From: Acanthaster planci
Taxonomy: Eukaryota > Echinodermata > Asteroidea > Valvatida > Acanthasteridae
DNA: 60,000 bases
NCBI RefSeq assembly: GCF_001949145.1
Contig: NW_019091357.1
Span: 3,808,473-3,868,472 of the forward strand
Reading direction: 5' to 3'
Every line of letters starts with the position of its first letter. Position 1 is the stretch's first letter. The translations under genes were made by a program, and so were the position numbers. The notes below the pieces were generated by a model. It was not told the DNA's origin, made no database searches, and worked only from the letters and a program-made list of their open reading frames with translations. Positions 57,201 to 60,000 of the stretch are shown one piece after another.

Positions 57201-59956
57201 TTGCAGTCGACCAATCCCAGGTGCAACGCTACCTCGCGACGGGAAGCATCAAAAGAGCCAACATGTAAGTGTTTAATGGGAGACGCTCAGACACATGGAG
57301 GCGGCAAACATGCCGTCCCCACGTGACCTGCTGACCATTGGTTAAGACAGGCTGATCAAATGAGCGCAAGCTCAGATTGAAGCGAACAAACGTGGAAATG
57401 TCACGTGTTAGCGGTATGCCGCCACCAAGCTTCTCGAAGGTCTCCCATTCTTGCGCGTATCTCAGATACCTCGTCCAACCGGGATCACATGCAATCGTAT
57501 TGCCTGTTGGGGATAAATGTAACAAAATCTTACACATACACGCACAGTCTCGTGGTGCAAACATGAATGACTGGTTTGCCTCAAACAAAACTCAAAACTG
57601 GATTCTTCACCCGGATCCGCTAAACAGCACAAATTGATGCTGACGGAGTATTACTGTACAGGCGCATTTGGTAACCACCTGTCGAGCTTACTCGCGAAAG
57701 CGTTCAATTTTGCACTCACTCAGGCCTCATCCAAGTGACCGACCCGACCCCCCCCCCGGCCGGTTACTTGATGAGGGGGCCCACGATGGAATGCAAAAAC
57801 ATCGCGACTTTAGTTCTGAGAAGAGTGATAACAAGGATTGTGTGGTGCACAGAGACACCAATGCGTTGTAAATAATTCATAAAAATTTTTGCACAGAGGA
57901 GCAAATTGGTTCACATCACATAAGTCTTAGAATAAAGTTAAGATAATGTGTCTGTGCGTTTCTTTCGACAGTTAAGATTCGAGCTACAAATTTAATTGCT
58001 CTGCACAACCATTTGCATTGTTCTTTGATTACGACGGTTGTGTTGTTCACTGAAACCTTTGACAACATTACGGGATTGCGTGAGGGAAGTAATCGAACGC
58101 ACTGCTAGAGATTTGGTCAGTTCTGAGATTGAGAGCACGCATGATGAATCATACAGAGCTACAGACAATCCACTGTACGAACCAACAGTTTAGTTGAGGC
58201 CGAAAGAAGTTTTGATTCGACCAAATCCTTTGTAGATGCTGGAACAATAACTTGGTTCCTGACATTGCGTCAGCTGGACCTCATTCGACCGAATCACCTG
58301 AGCCCAACTCTCAGCCCACCCCTCCACTCACAAGTTCCGAGTGTAAGGGTTCTTTTGTCCTCGAGGTGATCTCGCTGGGTCAATTCTGAACTTTGGTCAG
58401 ATTTGGGCCAACGTACAGGTGCGAGGAGATGATGCAATCTGTCAAAAAACAAATACATGTAATATCTTTGGCGAAAAAAAGAAGATCATTCTCAAGGAAT
58501 GAGCCCTTCGGCATCACTGTCGGTCTATATAGAAAAATAAAACAGTATCTATAGTACCAGCTTTTCTGTGCAAATTCGCCTAAACAAAGCTAAAGGAGCA
58601 GGGTTACAAACGAGAGAGAGAAAAAAGTACTCTGGTAGACTGACGATAGGAATTAATGCTCCCCTTGAAGCACAATATTTTGCAAGTTTGGGGAATACAG
58701 GAACCACACAAGACATCCGGAAGAAAATTATGCATCACTGAAGTTTCCTTTTTCTTTTGCACCTACGAAAAATAGCAGTGTAGGCGTATGGATGAAAGGG
58801 AGAAAAATACAGCCAGGTTACTCTCTCAAAAAGAGTGTGACTGGAGGAAGCACGTTTGGACAAACAAGTGGAACAGTGATCAGGGGCGTATCTGTTCAAC
58901 GAACAGACCGCAATAAAGAGCCCAGCTGTGCGCCAATCTTACTTGCACCTATACGCCTGTGAACCATAGGCAGGTGACAAATAAAAACACCAGCCTATAA
59001 AAGATGGCAGAAACGCCCCATCAGGGGACACAGTTGGTCGCCTCCAAAATACTTGGCTATGCCTAGACTTGACTCAAGTCGGATATTTCCGTGACGTCTT
59101 GTTTTTATGCTTTGGATATGGAGGCCGCGCGTCGTTTTGCTTCGCACCCTCTTGTATCCACTTATTACCACAAGTTATATCCCGACTTAACAAATCTGCC
59201 AGCCGTTTTTACATAGCAAATCGGCTGATCTATCAAACCAGCTAGCAGCCAATTAAATTGCTGGACTTGTTTTTACATCGTTCATATCTCTATTATAATG
59301 AACGGGACTACAAGTCTGACTATTTTGATTGGTGGATTTGTAGTCTGACTACTTTGATTGGCGTAAATTCTGTATACATTATGCAAGACTATGTCGTTCA
59401 TATGCAGTTATGAATAACTCCATATCACCAACGGGCGTCTGATTGGCTAATATCCGTCCAGTCAGACTTGCTGACTAGGGATACACGTTGTACACTCTTT
59501 GACGTTGACACCAGATATCGCGGAAAAGCTATCAAATGAGGGCGCCTTATAAGAAGTTATGCGAGTGGCCGAATGCAACGACAGTACTGTGTGAACGGAT
59601 GGCTGACTGGGGAAGAGCAACCTAAGTCCGACCTGATTCAAATCTAGGTTATGGCTTGGAATTACACACGGCTCTATTGCAACTAGCTTTGGCCACTACC
59701 ATAGACTAGTGCATAGTTTCAGCCACAGCCAAGTAATTCGGACGCGGCCTCACTATCAAAGACAAGTCAATTGTCGGTATCTGCCATTTCATCTGAATCC
59801 CTTTTTATGTATGGTTGCAGCTCTCTGTGCTTAGCGGTTTTCGGCATGGCCTTTGTGCTCACAATCTCCTGTCTCTCCGGAGTTGTCATGTATTCCTACT
59901 ACGCGGACAAACAGTGTGATCCTTTCACCAGCGGAAAAGTTTCACAAACAGACCAG
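54290..59956 (+). CDS. SLC5A8-like: SLC5 sodium:solute symporter, SMCT-like, copy 3 (partial, runs off the window)
   Basis: Exons 1-7: 54290-54640, 55178-55243, 55566-55617, 55923-55990, 56377-56531, 57124-57264, 59821-59956. Lengths and phases are identical to exons 1-7 of copies 1 and 2; exon 7 ends at a normal donor (CAG|GTGAGA), so the remaining eight exons should lie beyond 60000. More diverged than copies 1 and 2 are from each other: the N-terminus is [11 protein letters not shown]2 reads [16 protein letters not shown] where the others have YIYGSMFW and TYPI, exon 5 has CVMFGGF for MMAGF, and exon 7 ends [10 protein letters not shown]. Intron 6 is 2.6 kb, much longer than in the other copies. 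The symporter signature [16 protein letters not shown]-type block is present across exons 4-5. Likely functional as far as visible. Confidence 0.88.
56605..56805. repeat. Cluster of AACAC/GTGTT mini-hairpins in copy 3 intron 5
   Basis: Repeated short inverted pairs: TTAACACTCCCGGTGTTA, TCAACACTCTTGGTGTTAA, GTAACACTTGTCGGTGTGA, TAACACC...GGTGTT-like. Each is a 6- to 7-bp stem with a 3- to 5-nt loop, spaced irregularly over 200 bp. Non-coding. Confidence 0.7.
57265..59820. other. Copy 3 intron 6, long, no gene seen
   Basis: 2556 bp. A poly-C run lies near 57748. A short tandem duplication of GTCTGACTA[T/C]TTTGATTGG lies at 59313-59361. CAGGGGCGTATCTG at 58881 looks like a hAT-type end but no partner end was found. 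Confidence 0.55.
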
Positions 59957-60000
59957 GTGAGAATCCCGCAGTGCGCGGAATTACTGGTGGCTTGTATGCT

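Noticed and set aside
58881-58900. hAT-like end CAGGGGCGTATCTG
   Set aside because: No matching opposite end or target duplication found nearby.
1-60000. CRISPR array, bacterial operon or phage-type system
   Set aside because: No direct-repeat/spacer pattern, no bacterial-style gene packing; exons and introns throughout show an animal genome.

Overview
The window is nuclear DNA of an animal with intron-rich genes. GC-rich coding exons with clean GT/AG junctions sit in AT-rich introns full of small transposons. SRCR, WSC and sushi (CCP) domains on one type I receptor, next to a tandem array of SLC5A8-type transporters with 15 coding exons, suggest an invertebrate deuterostome (lancelet, acorn worm or echinoderm). 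The sequence alone does not settle which. Base 11880 is an N.

Layout. (1) 1-4.9 kb: no gene recognised; an antisense non-LTR retrotransposon endonuclease remnant lies near 1.46-1.85 kb. (2) 4.9-15.1 kb, minus strand: receptor gene A, assembled from 8 exons into a continuous 642-codon frame: signal peptide, two group A SRCR domains, Thr/Ser-rich stalk, one membrane helix, and a long tail with many tyrosine motifs including an ITIM-type site. Its introns hold a LINE tail remnant, a TA-flanked MITE, a 147-bp tandem array and a 408-bp repeat rich in CACGTG and TGACGTCA palindromes. (3) 15.1-19.9 kb: intergenic, with two small inverted-repeat elements. (4) 19.9-26.4 kb, minus strand: receptor gene B, 537 codons, paralogous to A in intron phases, TM exon and tail style: signal peptide (candidate exon), SRCR, WSC, CCP, short acidic stalk with SGSG, TM, tyrosine-rich tail. 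(5) 29.7-60 kb, plus strand: tandem SLC5 array. Copies 1 and 2 are complete (15 exons, identical exon lengths, 629 aa each), a decayed copy lies between them (exons 2, 3 and 13 only), and copy 3 runs off the window after exon 7.

How it fits together. The three transporter copies encode Na+-coupled transporters of the SLC5A5/6/8/12 branch, most like the monocarboxylate transporters. Copy 1 ends in a class I PDZ-type tail (TAL) and copy 2 in SAM. The two receptors look like cell-surface recognition proteins that signal through phosphotyrosine docking. Nothing in the sequence shows that receptors and transporters act together.

The strongest unusual signals are: a 214-bp hAT-type MITE in intron 1 of copy 1 with a perfect 8-bp target duplication, whose empty site is still visible in the pseudogene copy; a 691-bp long-inverted-repeat element in the 3' region of copy 1, absent from copy 2; CTCGCAG exactly 7 nt before the ATG in all three transporter copies; and ITIM-like motifs on invertebrate SRCR receptors.
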